64,000 nucleotides of DNA from Centipeda artemidis DSM 19719. GTDB taxonomy: Bacteria; Bacillota; Negativicutes; Selenomonadales; Selenomonadaceae. The notes beneath the pieces are model-generated. The model had not been told where the DNA came from, searched no databases, and saw only the letters and a list, made by a program, of their open reading frames with translations. A program made the translations under genes and the position numbers. This document shows positions 44,536 to 54,171 of the stretch, piece by piece. Location of the stretch: the NCBI RefSeq assembly GCF_000426665.1, contig NZ_KE384552.1, positions 53,360 through 117,359 on the forward strand. Reading direction: 5' to 3'. Numbering within the stretch: the first letter of the stretch is position 1; every line of letters starts with the position of its first letter.

Positions 44536-45432
44536 ATGACGTATGTATCGGTGTCGGAACTGGCGAAAAAGTGGGAGATCTCAGAGCGCACCGTGCGCAA
44601 TTACTGTGCGGCAGGGCGTATTCCAAACGCCTTTATCACGGGCAAGACATGGAACATCCCCGCGGACACGCAGCGTCCGGGGCGCGCAAATGCGAGGTCA
44701 ACCACGCCGAAGAATCTGGCGGAGGTGCTGCGCGCAGAAAAAAAAGACCGCGTCAAGGGCGGCATCTATCACAAGATACAAATCGAATTTACCTATAATT
44801 CCAACCATATGGAGGGAAGCCGCCTGACCCACGACCAAACGCGTTATATTTACGAAACGAACACGATTGCCGCAGAAACCGGAGCGGTCAATGTCGACGA
44901 TATCGTGGAAACGGCAAACCACTTCCGCTGTATCGACCTCGCCATCGAGCAGGCAAATTACGCACTGAGCGAAGTTTTTATCAAGACGCTCCACCGAACG
45001 CTCAAGACCGGAACCCGCGACGCACGCATAGGGCGGTTCCCGGCGGGCGCATACAAAACGCTGCCCAACGAGGTCGGCGGGCGCCGTACCGCGGCGCCGG
45101 AAGAGGTACCGGAACGAATCCGGGCACTGCTGCGCCGCTACCGCATCGTGAAGAAAAAAACATTCGAAGACCTCATCTCGTTTCACTATGAATTTGAGGC
45201 AATCCACCCGTTCCAGGACGGCAACGGACGCGTGGGGCGGCTGATCCTGCTGAAAGAATGCCTCCGACACGGCATTGTTCCGTTTATCATCGACGAAGAC
45301 CTAAAAATGTTCTATTACCGCGGGCTGCGCGAATGGACGTCGGAACGCGGCTATCTGATAGATACCTGCCTTTCGGCGCAGGATAAATTCAAGGCGTATC
45401 TGGACTATTTCCGCGTGCCGTACAGGAAATAG
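44536..45432 (+). CDS. Fic-family protein with N-terminal helix-turn-helix
   Basis: 298 residues. Residues 1-45 (YVSVSELAKKWEISERTVRN, RIPNAFITGKTWNIP) form a MerR/excisionase-like HTH. The Fic domain has the complete active site IHPFQDGNGRVGRLILL (catalytic His), so it should transfer AMP or another nucleotide moiety to a target. The inhibitory helix motif SNHMEG (S/TxxxEG, about residue 93) is in the same chain, N-terminal to the Fic core, as in class II Fic proteins. GGAGG precedes the ATG. Confidence 0.9.
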   Translation: MTYVSVSELAKKWEISERTVRNYCAAGRIPNAFITGKTWNIPADTQRPGRANARSTTPKNLAEVLRAEKKDRVKGGIYHKIQIEFTYNSNHMEGSRLTHDQTRYIYETNTIAAETGAVNVDDIVETANHFRCIDLAIEQANYALSEVFIKTLHRTLKTGTRDARIGRFPAGAYKTLPNEVGGRRTAAPEEVPERIRALLRRYRIVKKKTFEDLISFHYEFEAIHPFQDGNGRVGRLILLKECLRHGIVPFIIDEDLKMFYYRGLREWTSERGYLIDTCLSAQDKFKAYLDYFRVPYRK

Positions 45433-45460
45433 ACCCGAGTATATAGGAAAGGCGGTCACT

Positions 45461-46507
45461 ATGTCTAACATCATCCATATCGCCCCGGACGACACGGCGG
45501 GGATAAGTGCCGTGCGCGCCCTCTTAGAGCACGAGGGGCTGCGGCTCGACGCGCATGTGGACTACACCTGCGCGATCCGCGATGCGGACGGCACATTTAT
45601 TGCGACGGGGAGCTGTGCGGGGAATACACTGCGCTGTTTTGCGGTCGTCACCGAACACCGCGGCGAGGGGATGCTGCGCCGTTTGCTCGATCACCTCATG
45701 GGCGTACAGGCGGCGCGCGGGAACGGGAACGTCTTTCTCTATACGAAACCGACGACCGCACCGTATTTTAAGCAGCTCGGATTCTACGAGGTCGCACGCG
45801 TGCCGAACCGCGTGGTCTTTATGGAGAACCGCCCCGACGGATTTTCCGGAATGCTTGCCAAATGGAAGGCGGAGACACCCGCCGGCACGTATGAGAATAT
45901 CGGCGCGGTCGTTCTGAATGCGAATCCCTTCACACTCGGGCACCAGTATCTCATCGAATACGCCGCCGCGCGCAGCGACCTCCTGCACGTCTTTATCGTC
46001 AGTGAGGACGTGAGCTTTTTCCCCGGCGCCGTGCGTGAACGGCTTGTGCGGGCGGGGACGGCGCATTTGCCGAACGTCGTCTGCCACGCGAGCGGCCCCT
46101 ATATCGTCAGTCAGGCGACGTTCCCGAGCTATTTCCAAAAGGATGAGGACGAGGCGATCCGCGGACATGCGGCGCTTGACCTCGTCGTCTTTACCGAGAT
46201 TGCCGCCGCGCTCGGCATCACGCGCCGCTTCGTCGGTGCGGAGCAGGCGAGTCACGTCACGAGCCTCTACAACGACAGTATGCACCGCCTCCTCCCGCAG
46301 GCGGGCATCACCTGCGAGATCATCCCGCGCAAGGAGCACGCGGGCGCGCCCATCAGCGCATCGAGCGTCCGCACCTGCATCCGCGAGGGGCGCATGAAAG
46401 AGCTTGCCGATCTCGTCCCCGCGCCGACGCTTGCCTATCTGACGTCCGAGGAGAGCGCCGATGTGCGCCGTGCAATCCGGCGCGCCGAGAACGTCGTACA
46501 TTATTGA
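45461..46507 (+). CDS. citC: Citrate lyase ligase (CitC-like)
   Basis: 348 residues. N-terminal GNAT-like domain (about 15-125, HRGEGMLRRLLDHLMG) and a nucleotidyltransferase domain with NANPFTLGHQYLIEYAA and ISASSVRTCIREG, the fold of [citrate (pro-3S)-lyase] ligase, which acetylates the prosthetic group of citrate lyase. GGAAAGGCGG is upstream, 28 nt after the Fic gene. No citD, citE or citF lies in the window, so its partner enzyme must be elsewhere. Confidence 0.88.
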   Translation: MSNIIHIAPDDTAGISAVRALLEHEGLRLDAHVDYTCAIRDADGTFIATGSCAGNTLRCFAVVTEHRGEGMLRRLLDHLMGVQAARGNGNVFLYTKPTTAPYFKQLGFYEVARVPNRVVFMENRPDGFSGMLAKWKAETPAGTYENIGAVVLNANPFTLGHQYLIEYAAARSDLLHVFIVSEDVSFFPGAVRERLVRAGTAHLPNVVCHASGPYIVSQATFPSYFQKDEDEAIRGHAALDLVVFTEIAAALGITRRFVGAEQASHVTSLYNDSMHRLLPQAGITCEIIPRKEHAGAPISASSVRTCIREGRMKELADLVPAPTLAYLTSEESADVRRAIRRAENVVHY

Positions 46508-46583
46508 ACATCCCAAAATAACAGAACACTGCATGAAAAAGCTGCCGCATGACAAATACGACAGCTTTTCTCGTCTATAAATA

Positions 46584-47093
46584 TTATGCTGCGCCGCGGA
46601 AAAACCAGTTCGAAAGAACGGGCGTCCCTCCTAAATAATAGAATAGCCCCCATATGCCCCAGAAAACGGCGACGCTCACCCCTATCGCGATATAGCGCCC
46701 GCGCTTTTCCATACCGTCAAAAAAATATCGCAGAAGCAGCAGCGCGACCAGTTGAATCACGATGTACGACACCACGAGAACCGTAATCTCAAACAGCCGA
46801 TCTTCCAGAAACTCCGGCTCTACCAAAAGGAGCGCCGCGCCGTACAGGAGGAAAAACCCGCCCCCGGCAGCGAGACAGAGCCGTCTCCACGGGATTTCCT
46901 TGACAATAGGAACAAACGGAACGATCACCAAAATCGCGGGAACGGCGACCCCGACGCCGTATGCGCCGCCCTTGCCGCACACAATCAGCGTATAGACAGC
47001 GAGAAATATCAAATCAAAGGCAAAATAAAACGACACCGCCATGTAAACGGCCAGTGAAATACAGCGCATCCGATCCGAAGTATCTCGATCCAT
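46584..47093 (-). CDS. Hypothetical membrane protein, four or five helices
   Basis: 169 residues. GGAGGAAAGGAA precedes ATG 47093. Hydrophobic segments: VSFYFAFDLIFLAVYTLIV, VGVAVPAILVIVPFV, LCLAAGGGFFLLYGAALLL, ITVLVVSYIVIQLVALLLL and IGVSVAVFWGIWGLFYYLG. No polar signature recognised. Convergent with citC. Confidence 0.75.
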   Translation of the reverse strand: MDRDTSDRMRCISLAVYMAVSFYFAFDLIFLAVYTLIVCGKGGAYGVGVAVPAILVIVPFVPIVKEIPWRRLCLAAGGGFFLLYGAALLLVEPEFLEDRLFEITVLVVSYIVIQLVALLLLRYFFDGMEKRGRYIAIGVSVAVFWGIWGLFYYLGGTPVLSNWFFRGAA

Positions 47094-47200
47094 TTCCTTT
47101 CCTCCATGGACGCAGCACATCGGGTTGGAACTCTGCGCCCCCGCAGGATTCGACGAATAACGACGCTAGGCACGAAAATCCCGCCTCTCATCACCGCAAC

Positions 47201-47332
47201 GTAAGTGACGCGGAAGTTTGGATGCAGAACAAGGAACAAGAAAAATACAAGCGAAGGCGTAGTTAAAGACCTACGTCGAGCGCAGTATTTTTCGCAGTGA
47301 CGCAGTTATGCGCCAAAATCCCGCGTCACGCC
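47201..47332 (-). repeat. Family A repeat at the 3' end of the dCMP deaminase gene
   Basis: Complete copy GTAAGTGACGCGGAAGTTTGG to CCCGCGTCACGCC, ending at the TAA. A right-half copy (47146-47195) precedes it. Confidence 0.85.
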
Positions 47333-47812
47333 TTACGTCTCCACCGGCGTGAACGACACCGGCACCTCCGTCAAATCCGTCTCCATCCGCCGGCACACAA
47401 CGCCCGCAGAGGCGAGCATCCGCTTCGACGCCTTCGTGCTGTCGGTGGCGGCGTATTTATCGGAGAGATAGACAACCTCGCGGATGCCGCTCTGGATGAT
47501 GGCTTTGCAGCACTCGTTGCACGGAAAAAGAGAGACGTAGATGCGGCAGCCCTTGAGCGATGTGCTCGCGTTGAGGATGGCGTTGAGCTCGGCGTGGACG
47601 ACGTAGGGATATTTTTGATCGGCGAACTCACCCGTCCGCCCCCACGGGTACTCGCTGTCATCGCACCCGTTCGGCATCCCGTTGTAACCGACGCCGACGA
47701 TGTGCTTATCCTCGTTGACGATGCACGCGCCGACCTGCGTGTGCGGGTCTTTGCTCCGATAGGCGGAGAAAATCGCGATGCCCATAAAATACTCGTCCCA
47801 TGTGATGATCAT
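47333..47812 (-). CDS. dCMP/deoxycytidylate deaminase family (ComEB-like)
   Basis: 159 residues. Zinc deaminase motifs: VVHAELNAIL (HAE) and SLFPCNECCKAII (PCxxC). N-terminus ITWDEYFMGIAIFSAYRSKD is typical of dCMP deaminases, which make dUMP for thymidylate synthesis. ATG at 47812 has AGAGGAAG upstream. Followed closely (in coordinates) by the MgtC-like gene, from which it is separated by 21 nt, so the two are probably co-transcribed. Confidence 0.92.
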   Translation of the reverse strand: MIITWDEYFMGIAIFSAYRSKDPHTQVGACIVNEDKHIVGVGYNGMPNGCDDSEYPWGRTGEFADQKYPYVVHAELNAILNASTSLKGCRIYVSLFPCNECCKAIIQSGIREVVYLSDKYAATDSTKASKRMLASAGVVCRRMETDLTEVPVSFTPVET

Positions 47813-47833
47813 TGTACTTCCTCTTTTCCACAA

Positions 47834-48511
47834 TCAAGCCACGTCCACGCGGAGCACCCCGTCCACCTGCCGCAGCGCATCCACGATAAAGGCGGGTTTG
47901 ATGTTCTCCGTGTTAAAAACCTCAAAGCTGACATAAATGCGCCGCTCTCCCGCCTGCGGCGCCTCGTCCTCGTCCGTATGCACCTTCACCCCGCGCGAGC
48001 GCAGGTGGAGATCCTCGATGCACGCGCTGATGCGCATGATCTGTCCCGGGCGGTCGACCGTGTGCACCGAGAGCGAAAGCAGGCGGTCGCTGTCCACCCA
48101 CGCATCGAGCCGCGAGAGATTGCCGAGGACGAGGAACACGATGAGCGTCGTCACCGTCGCGCTGAAGTAAAATCCCGCGCCGACCGCGAGTCCAACGCCC
48201 GCCACGACCCAAAGGCACGCCGCCGTCGTCAGTCCCGTGACGGTCAGCCCCTCCTTCATAATCGCGCCCGCCCCGAGGAAGCCGATACCGCTGACGACCT
48301 GCGCCGCGAGCCGCGCGGGATCGGCGTTCGTCTTGCCCTCGACGTTGTCGTAGAGCGCCTCGGACATGATCATGATGAGACACGAGCCGAGCGAGACGAG
48401 CATGTTCGTTCTGAGACCCGCCGATTTGTGCCGCATCTGCCGCTCGTAGCCGATGATGCCGCCCATGATGCACGAGAGCACGAGCCGCAGACAGATTTCC
48501 CATTCTTGCAT
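47834..48511 (-). CDS. MgtC/SapB family membrane protein
   Basis: 225 residues. The MgtC/SapB domain has LRLVLSCIMGGIIGYERQMR, SAGLRTNMLVSLGSCLIMI and VSGIGFLGAGAIMKEG with four to five helices; the C-terminal part (about 145-225) is an ACT-like soluble domain. Members are linked to Mg2+ limitation and acid stress, with an unclear biochemical role. ATG at 48511 chosen after GGAAAGG. Confidence 0.9.
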   Translation of the reverse strand: MQEWEICLRLVLSCIMGGIIGYERQMRHKSAGLRTNMLVSLGSCLIMIMSEALYDNVEGKTNADPARLAAQVVSGIGFLGAGAIMKEGLTVTGLTTAACLWVVAGVGLAVGAGFYFSATVTTLIVFLVLGNLSRLDAWVDSDRLLSLSVHTVDRPGQIMRISACIEDLHLRSRGVKVHTDEDEAPQAGERRIYVSFEVFNTENIKPAFIVDALRQVDGVLRVDVA

Positions 48512-48567
48512 ATGTAAAAATACCTTTCCGGTGAGAACAAAACATAAAATTAACACATTGTCATAAG

Positions 48568-48781
48568 TTATCCCCAGCTGTGTAAAAGTCTGTGGATAAA
48601 TTTGTGTAAAAGCCCGAAAACGCCTTTATCCACATATCTTTGCACAGTGTGGATAAAAAATCCGAACGATGCTCCGATTTCTGTGGATAATGTGGATAAA
48701 GCAGTGGATAACCCCATATATAGAACCTGAAAAGTATCTGAATCCTATATTTTGTAGTATACTTTATCTTACTTATCCACA
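48568..48781. other. DnaA-box cluster, candidate replication-origin or DnaA-binding locus
   Basis: Six perfect TTATCCACA boxes on either strand start at 48591, 48626, 48648, 48682, 48691 and 48773, with near-matches at 48568 (TTATCCCCA) and 48703 (AGTGGATAA). Boxes at 48682 and 48691 are directly adjacent. An AT-rich stretch (48711-48772) lies between box groups. The last box lies in the 3' end of the CYTH gene. Confidence 0.85.
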
Positions 48782-49272
48782 GACCGGAGTGGATGAACAC
48801 CGCGTTCCTCCGCTGTCCACAGTATGTAGGGATGCGCGATCAGCGACGAATTGTAGTAACGTTTTTCCCCCGTAACTTCTCTTGTTATCCACTGAGGGAG
48901 GTCGATTTTCTCCTGCTCATCGCCGAGCTCCACCTCGGCAACGCAGAGCCCTGCGTTCGCCCCGTGAAAGATATCGACCTCCCACAGATGCCCCGCGTGC
49001 GGGAGTCGATACCGCGTTTTTTCGACAAGCGGCGCATCGCAGAGCGCGAGTAATTCCCGCGCGTCGGCGGCGGGGATCTCATACTCGAACTCCGCGCGCG
49101 CGGCACCGACGTTTTTCCCTTTTATCGTCAGATAAGCACGCTCTCCCGCGATGCGCACCCGCACCGTCCGTGCGGGATCGCGCGAGAGATACCCCTGCGC
49201 GATCGGCGTTCCGGCAGTATCCGGATGAAAATCCTCCCGCACAAGAAATTTTCGCTCGATTTCAACCCCCAT
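48769..49272 (-). CDS. CYTH-domain protein (triphosphate-tunnel enzyme family)
   Basis: 167 residues. N-terminal signature MGVEIERKFLV (ExExK) and alternating charged beta strands (RTVRVRIAGERAYLTIKG, AEFEYEIP, KTRYRLPHAGHLWEVDIF, CVAEVELGDE) form a CYTH tunnel domain. Members hydrolyse inorganic triphosphate or similar substrates. ATG at 49272; GGGACG lies about 10 nt upstream. Its last codons overlap a DnaA box. Confidence 0.9.
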   Translation of the reverse strand: MGVEIERKFLVREDFHPDTAGTPIAQGYLSRDPARTVRVRIAGERAYLTIKGKNVGAARAEFEYEIPAADARELLALCDAPLVEKTRYRLPHAGHLWEVDIFHGANAGLCVAEVELGDEQEKIDLPQWITREVTGEKRYYNSSLIAHPYILWTAEERGVHPLRSVDK

Positions 49273-49416
49273 GAGAACCGCGTCCCTTCTATGAATACTT
49301 GATGAAATAGGTTGCATAATGGCGCCGTTTGCTATATATTATTGTGATACCAAGGGAATATTATATAGTAGTATAATCTAGAATGACGTGAAAGTGCAAG
49401 GAGAACAGTTAAACCA

Positions 49417-50769
49417 TTGAGCAAATTACCACCTCCGCTCCGACCGACAAAACCAAAGAAACGTATCTGGCCGTTTGTCGTCCTCGGTACGATCTTCATC
49501 TTTGTCCTCGCGGCGATCGCGGGCGTGTTCTTCGCCGAGAGCAGTCTGCTCGACAAGCGCAGTGACACGCAGCAAAAGGAAGAGCTCCTGACCGCCAAGG
49601 ACAAGGCGACCATCATGATCATGGGCGTCGACGAGCGCGCGGACGACGTGGGACGCAGCGACACGCTCATGGTCGCGACCATCGACCCGGCGAAAAAGGA
49701 GACGGCGCTCCTCTCCATCCCGCGCGACACACGCGTCGCCATCCCGCGCAACGGCTACGATAAAATCAACGCCGCATACGCCTACGGCGGCGAGAAGCTC
49801 ACACAGCGCACGGTCGAGGATTTCCTCGGCATCCGCATCGACCATTATGTCATCATCAACACGCACGCCTTTCAAAAGATTGTCGACGCCATCGGCGGCA
49901 TCGACATCAACGTGGAAAAGCGCATGTACTATGAAGACCCGTGGGACGATGACGGCGGTCTCATCATTGATCTCCGCCCCGGGATGCAGCACATGGACGG
50001 CAAAACCGCCGTCACCTACGTGCGCTACCGCGACGAGGAGGGGGACATCGGGCGTGTCCGGCGGCAGCAAAAGTTTATGAAGGCGTGCGTCGACGCCATC
50101 ACCACACCCGCCATCCTCCCGCGTCTGCCGGGCATTATCAGCAGCGTCATCGACAGCGTAAAGACCGATCTCTCCCTGCGCCAGCTCCTCGAGTTCGCGG
50201 GGACACTGCGCGAATCCCAGGCGCACGGTCTGCGCACCGAGATGGTTCCCGGGCGCCCGATGTATATCGACGAGGTGAGCTACTGGATTCCGAACATGTC
50301 GGAGCTCCGCCGCTCCATGGCGAGCAACCTCGGCATCGTCCTCAGCTCCGCCGAGCGCAGCCGCATGGAACGCGCCGTGCGCGAGTACGAGGAATCCATC
50401 CCGGCGGGCGCCACCGAGCTCCCGGCAGGCGATACCTCCGTCGGGCATGCCGTCAGCGCGGACGAGGCGCGCGGAGAAAAGAGCGGCAAAAAGGATGCGG
50501 AGGACAAAGACGTCAAGAGCGGCGGCAAATCCTCCAAATCCCGAACGCCGGGCAGTTCCTCCTCCGCATCCGACAAAGACGAGGACACACCGTCCTCCAC
50601 CCGCACGCGCGGGAGCACCGGCGGCAGCTCATCGACGAAGTCCTCGGACACCGGGCGCCATGCCTCCTCGCGTGAGAACGGCAGCAGTACCGACGCACGC
50701 AGTTCTTCCGGCGGAGCACAAAGCAACGCCCCCACACGGGGCACTCCCGGCACCGGGAAACAAGAGTAA
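49417..50769 (+). CDS. LytR-CpsA-Psr family cell-wall ligase
   Basis: 450 residues. One N-terminal transmembrane helix (WPFVVLGTIFIFVLAAIAGV), an LCP domain (about 65-235: IMIMGVDERADDVGRSDTLM, LLSIPRDTRVAIP, INAAYAYGG, VTYVRYRDEEGDIGRVRRQQ) and a long disordered Ser/Gly/Lys-rich tail (about 330-450). LCP enzymes transfer glycopolymers from lipid carriers to peptidoglycan. Catalytic Arg and Asp residues are in place. Start codon is TTG with AAGGAG 12 nt upstream. Confidence 0.9.
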   Translation: MSKLPPPLRPTKPKKRIWPFVVLGTIFIFVLAAIAGVFFAESSLLDKRSDTQQKEELLTAKDKATIMIMGVDERADDVGRSDTLMVATIDPAKKETALLSIPRDTRVAIPRNGYDKINAAYAYGGEKLTQRTVEDFLGIRIDHYVIINTHAFQKIVDAIGGIDINVEKRMYYEDPWDDDGGLIIDLRPGMQHMDGKTAVTYVRYRDEEGDIGRVRRQQKFMKACVDAITTPAILPRLPGIISSVIDSVKTDLSLRQLLEFAGTLRESQAHGLRTEMVPGRPMYIDEVSYWIPNMSELRRSMASNLGIVLSSAERSRMERAVREYEESIPAGATELPAGDTSVGHAVSADEARGEKSGKKDAEDKDVKSGGKSSKSRTPGSSSSASDKDEDTPSSTRTRGSTGGSSSTKSSDTGRHASSRENGSSTDARSSSGGAQSNAPTRGTPGTGKQE

Positions 50770-50798
50770 TTTAGGAGAAAGAAAGGAAGTCCATCACC

Positions 50799-52040
<1,242 letters not shown>

Positions 52041-52042
52041 GG

Positions 52043-52172
52043 CGTGAGCCGCGATCTTTGCGCACAGCGTTGTCATATCGGTGAACGCTTCGCTAGGAGT
52101 AGCTTTTTACTACGCCGTCGCTCGCGTTCACCTCATTCCTAGCCGTGCATCAAAGCTTACGGCTCACTCACT
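52043..52172 (+). repeat. Family A repeat at the 3' end of the malic enzyme gene
   Basis: GCGTGAGCCGCGATCTTTGC beside the stop, GGAGTAGCTTTTTACTACGCC core, end TTACGGCTCACTCACTGTACGG. The ends are changed to GTGAGCCG/CGGCTCAC together, so the terminal pairing is kept. A short extra right end lies at 52183-52202. Confidence 0.8.
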
Positions 52173-52219
52173 GTACGGTGTGGCGTGACGCGGGATTTTC
52201 GCTTTTCACTTGGCTATAC

Positions 52220-52250
52220 AAAAAAGGACACGATGAAACGTGTCCTTTTT
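52220..52250. terminator. Terminator upstream of the HxlR gene
   Basis: AAAAAGGACACG-ATGAAA-CGTGTCCTTTTT, a perfect 12-bp stem with T tract on both strands. Confidence 0.85.
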
Positions 52251-52279
52251 CTATCGGTAATGATTACGGGAGAGATTTT

Positions 52280-52633
52280 ATGAAGGAAGCAAGCTGTATC
52301 CCACAGGGAACAGAAATCGAACGCACCGGATTTCACTATACACTGTCGCTGATCGGCGGTAAATATAAAATGGCTGTGCTCTACCTGCTCGCAGAACACG
52401 ACGCCCTGCGGCACAACGAGCTGCACCGCCGCATTACGGGCATATCGTTCAAGACCCTCGCCTCCGTACTGCGCGCACTCGCCCGTGACGGACTCGTTGC
52501 GCGGACGGAATACCCGCAGATTCCTCCCAAAGTAGAGTATGCGCTCACACAGCACGGACGCTCGCTGATCCCCATCCTCTACATGATGTGCGATTGGGGG
52601 GAGCGCCACCGCAATATGCGCAAAACCCTATGA
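52280..52633 (+). CDS. HxlR-family winged-helix regulator
   Basis: 117 residues from ATG 52280 (GGGAGAG upstream). HxlR fold: LSLIGGKYKMAVLYLL, ALRHNELHRRITGISFKTLA, YPQIPPKVEYALTQHGRSLI. Cys at position 6 (KEASCIPQG) matches the redox-sensing N-terminal Cys of YodB-type HxlR proteins, which repress quinone and azo reductases until oxidised or alkylated. The convergent neighbour is such a reductase, and an inverted repeat lies on that gene's promoter. Confidence 0.88.
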   Translation: MKEASCIPQGTEIERTGFHYTLSLIGGKYKMAVLYLLAEHDALRHNELHRRITGISFKTLASVLRALARDGLVARTEYPQIPPKVEYALTQHGRSLIPILYMMCDWGERHRNMRKTL

Positions 52634-53182
52634 CAACGCCGCCGCAAAGCGGGCATATTCCTGCGCGCTCGCCTCAACCTCCCACGCAGGCGAGCTGTAA
52701 TCTTCGCCCGGCACATCTTCGGCGCCGTAGAAGACAAAGAACGATCGGTAATCCGCGCGGCAGTAGATGCGCAGCATCGTTTCAAACGGTGCGAGGAGTT
52801 CCGCGAGCGTATAGTGATAACGGCCGCCGCGGTCATAATCCTCCGCGCGGATGCCGGTACTGACAGCAAGAGCGATTTTGCGCCCCGCGAGCTTGTCCCC
52901 GCCGTTTCTCCCATAGGCCCATCCGTGTGTCAGCACCGTATCAAACCATGCTTTGAGGATCGGCGGACAGGAAAACCAATAAAACGGGAACTGAAAGATC
53001 AAGCTGCCGTGCGTCTCAACCAAATGCTGCTCGCGTGCCGCATCAATGCAGCCGTCCGGATAGACGTCCGCAAGCACATGAATCGTATATTGATCAGGAT
53101 ACTTTTGCAGCTCACTGAGCCAGCGTTTATTGATCACAGAGTCTTTCAGCGCGGGATGCGCCGCAATAACGAGTGTTTTCAT
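52628..53182 (-). CDS. Flavodoxin-fold NAD(P)H quinone reductase
   Basis: 184 residues of the NQO1/MdaB/KefF family: MKTLVIAAHPALKDSVINKR, LIFQFPFYWFSCPPILKAWF, VLTHGWAYG. It should use FMN or FAD and NAD(P)H for two-electron reduction of quinones, avoiding radicals. ATG at 53182; the preceding TTG is less likely. It overlaps the convergent HxlR gene by 6 nt. Confidence 0.9.
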   Translation of the reverse strand: MKTLVIAAHPALKDSVINKRWLSELQKYPDQYTIHVLADVYPDGCIDAAREQHLVETHGSLIFQFPFYWFSCPPILKAWFDTVLTHGWAYGRNGGDKLAGRKIALAVSTGIRAEDYDRGGRYHYTLAELLAPFETMLRIYCRADYRSFFVFYGAEDVPGEDYSSPAWEVEASAQEYARFAAALS

Positions 53183-53193
53183 CAAAGCACCTC

Positions 53194-53239
53194 ACTTTCT
53201 TCTCGAAGAAAGTATAGCGCTGCCGCACCGCGGTGACAA
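53194..53239 (-). promoter_or_regulatory. Quinone reductase promoter with HxlR-type operator
   Basis: Minus strand: TTGTCA (53239-53234), 17 nt, TATACT (53216-53211). The perfect palindrome ACTTTCTTC-TC-GAAGAAAGT (53194-53213) overlaps the -10 and start site, the place for a repressor. Confidence 0.75.
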
Positions 53240-53260
53240 GAACGCACCTTTGCGCACAGT

Positions 53261-53278
53261 ACTTACCTCGGAGAAAGT
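53261..53278. promoter_or_regulatory. Second, weaker operator-like palindrome
   Basis: ACTTACCTC-GGAGAAAGT, a diverged version of the 53194-53213 palindrome, upstream of the -35. Confidence 0.5.
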
Positions 53279-53375
53279 ATTCGACATGATGCGGCACAAA
53301 ACAAAGATATGTTTTCAAAAAATTAACATCTCATTGCAGGAAAACCACATCCGCTTAACGAAATCAAATACAACA

Positions 53376-53407
53376 AAAAGAGACTGTCATGTGAAACAGT
53401 CTCTTTT
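53376..53407 (+). terminator. Hairpin with T tract upstream of the zinc-ribbon gene
   Basis: AAAAGAGACTGT/ACAGTCTCTTTT, 12-bp stem with 8-nt loop, ending 26 nt before the next start codon. No plus-strand gene precedes it, so it may end a short unannotated transcript or act as an attenuator. Confidence 0.7.
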
Positions 53408-53433
53408 CATCAGCATATCAAGGAGGGAACGAT

Positions 53434-54024
53434 ATGGAACCGGGAAAGTTAAACTGCCCGAACTGCGGCAGTGAAAATACGTCGTCCATTCCACTGGTCT
53501 ATAAGAGCGGTCACGGCACGGGCACTGCGGTGCATCGTGAGGTTGTCGGTTACGATGTCAAGGTCGAAACAACCCAACACTTTGACGGACATATCGAAAC
53601 AAAAGAGGTGGGCAATCGCCCCATCTATGAAAACGTGTCACATACGACGCATACGATGACCGACCTCGCACGCGAGGTTGCGCCGCCCTCGGAACCAAAG
53701 CTGAAAGAGATGCCAAATTCTCTTGTCTCCGTGGGCTGCGGTGCGATCGGCTGCCTGATGCCGATCACGTTGGCGATCATTTATTTCGTTGCGAAGTATC
53801 AATTTAACAAGGATATTTGGGCATGGATGGATTACCTTATGTATGCATTTATCGCTTGTACCGTCTTTTTCCTGATAAAAGCATATCCCGGTATGAAAAA
53901 AGCCAATGAAGCGGTACAGGCGGAAAATGATGCGGCGATGGCACGATATCGCAATCGTTTGGAAGCGTGGAACCGGAGCTATATCTGCAATCGCTGCGGG
54001 CATAAATTCGTTGTCGATGATTAA
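53434..54024 (+). CDS. Zinc-ribbon membrane protein, unknown function
   Basis: 196 residues with AAGGAGGGAA upstream. Cys pairs at both ends (LNCPNCGSE and YICNRCGHKF) suggest one zinc ribbon formed by, or two half-ribbons at, the termini. Two transmembrane helices in the middle (GCLMPITLAIIYFVAKY and YLMYAFIACTVFFLIKA). The N-terminal third is soluble and His-rich (TTQHFDGHIETKE, HTTHTMTD). Family not recognised. Confidence 0.75.
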   Translation: MEPGKLNCPNCGSENTSSIPLVYKSGHGTGTAVHREVVGYDVKVETTQHFDGHIETKEVGNRPIYENVSHTTHTMTDLAREVAPPSEPKLKEMPNSLVSVGCGAIGCLMPITLAIIYFVAKYQFNKDIWAWMDYLMYAFIACTVFFLIKAYPGMKKANEAVQAENDAAMARYRNRLEAWNRSYICNRCGHKFVVDD

Positions 54025-54037
54025 GCGCCGGTACAAT

Positions 54038-54079
54038 ATAAAAGGACTGCAGCACGAATTCGTGCTGCAGTCCTTTTAT
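54038..54079. terminator. 42-bp perfect palindrome, bidirectional terminator
   Basis: Arm ATAAAAGGACTGCAGCACGA plus A and its exact inverse with no loop base, ending in TTTTAT on both strands; serves the convergent genes at 53434 and 54172. Confidence 0.85.
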
Positions 54080-54171
54080 GTTGATGTCGATTTATTTTCG
54101 ATAAAATCCGGAGGATCCTTCGGTTGTTTCCGGTTCGGGAAATGAGATATAAAATCTGCCCGTCTTTTGTC

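Noticed and set aside
53384-53399. parS-like CATGTGAAACA near the zinc-ribbon gene
   Set aside because: It is the loop and right arm of a terminator hairpin; half the site is missing.
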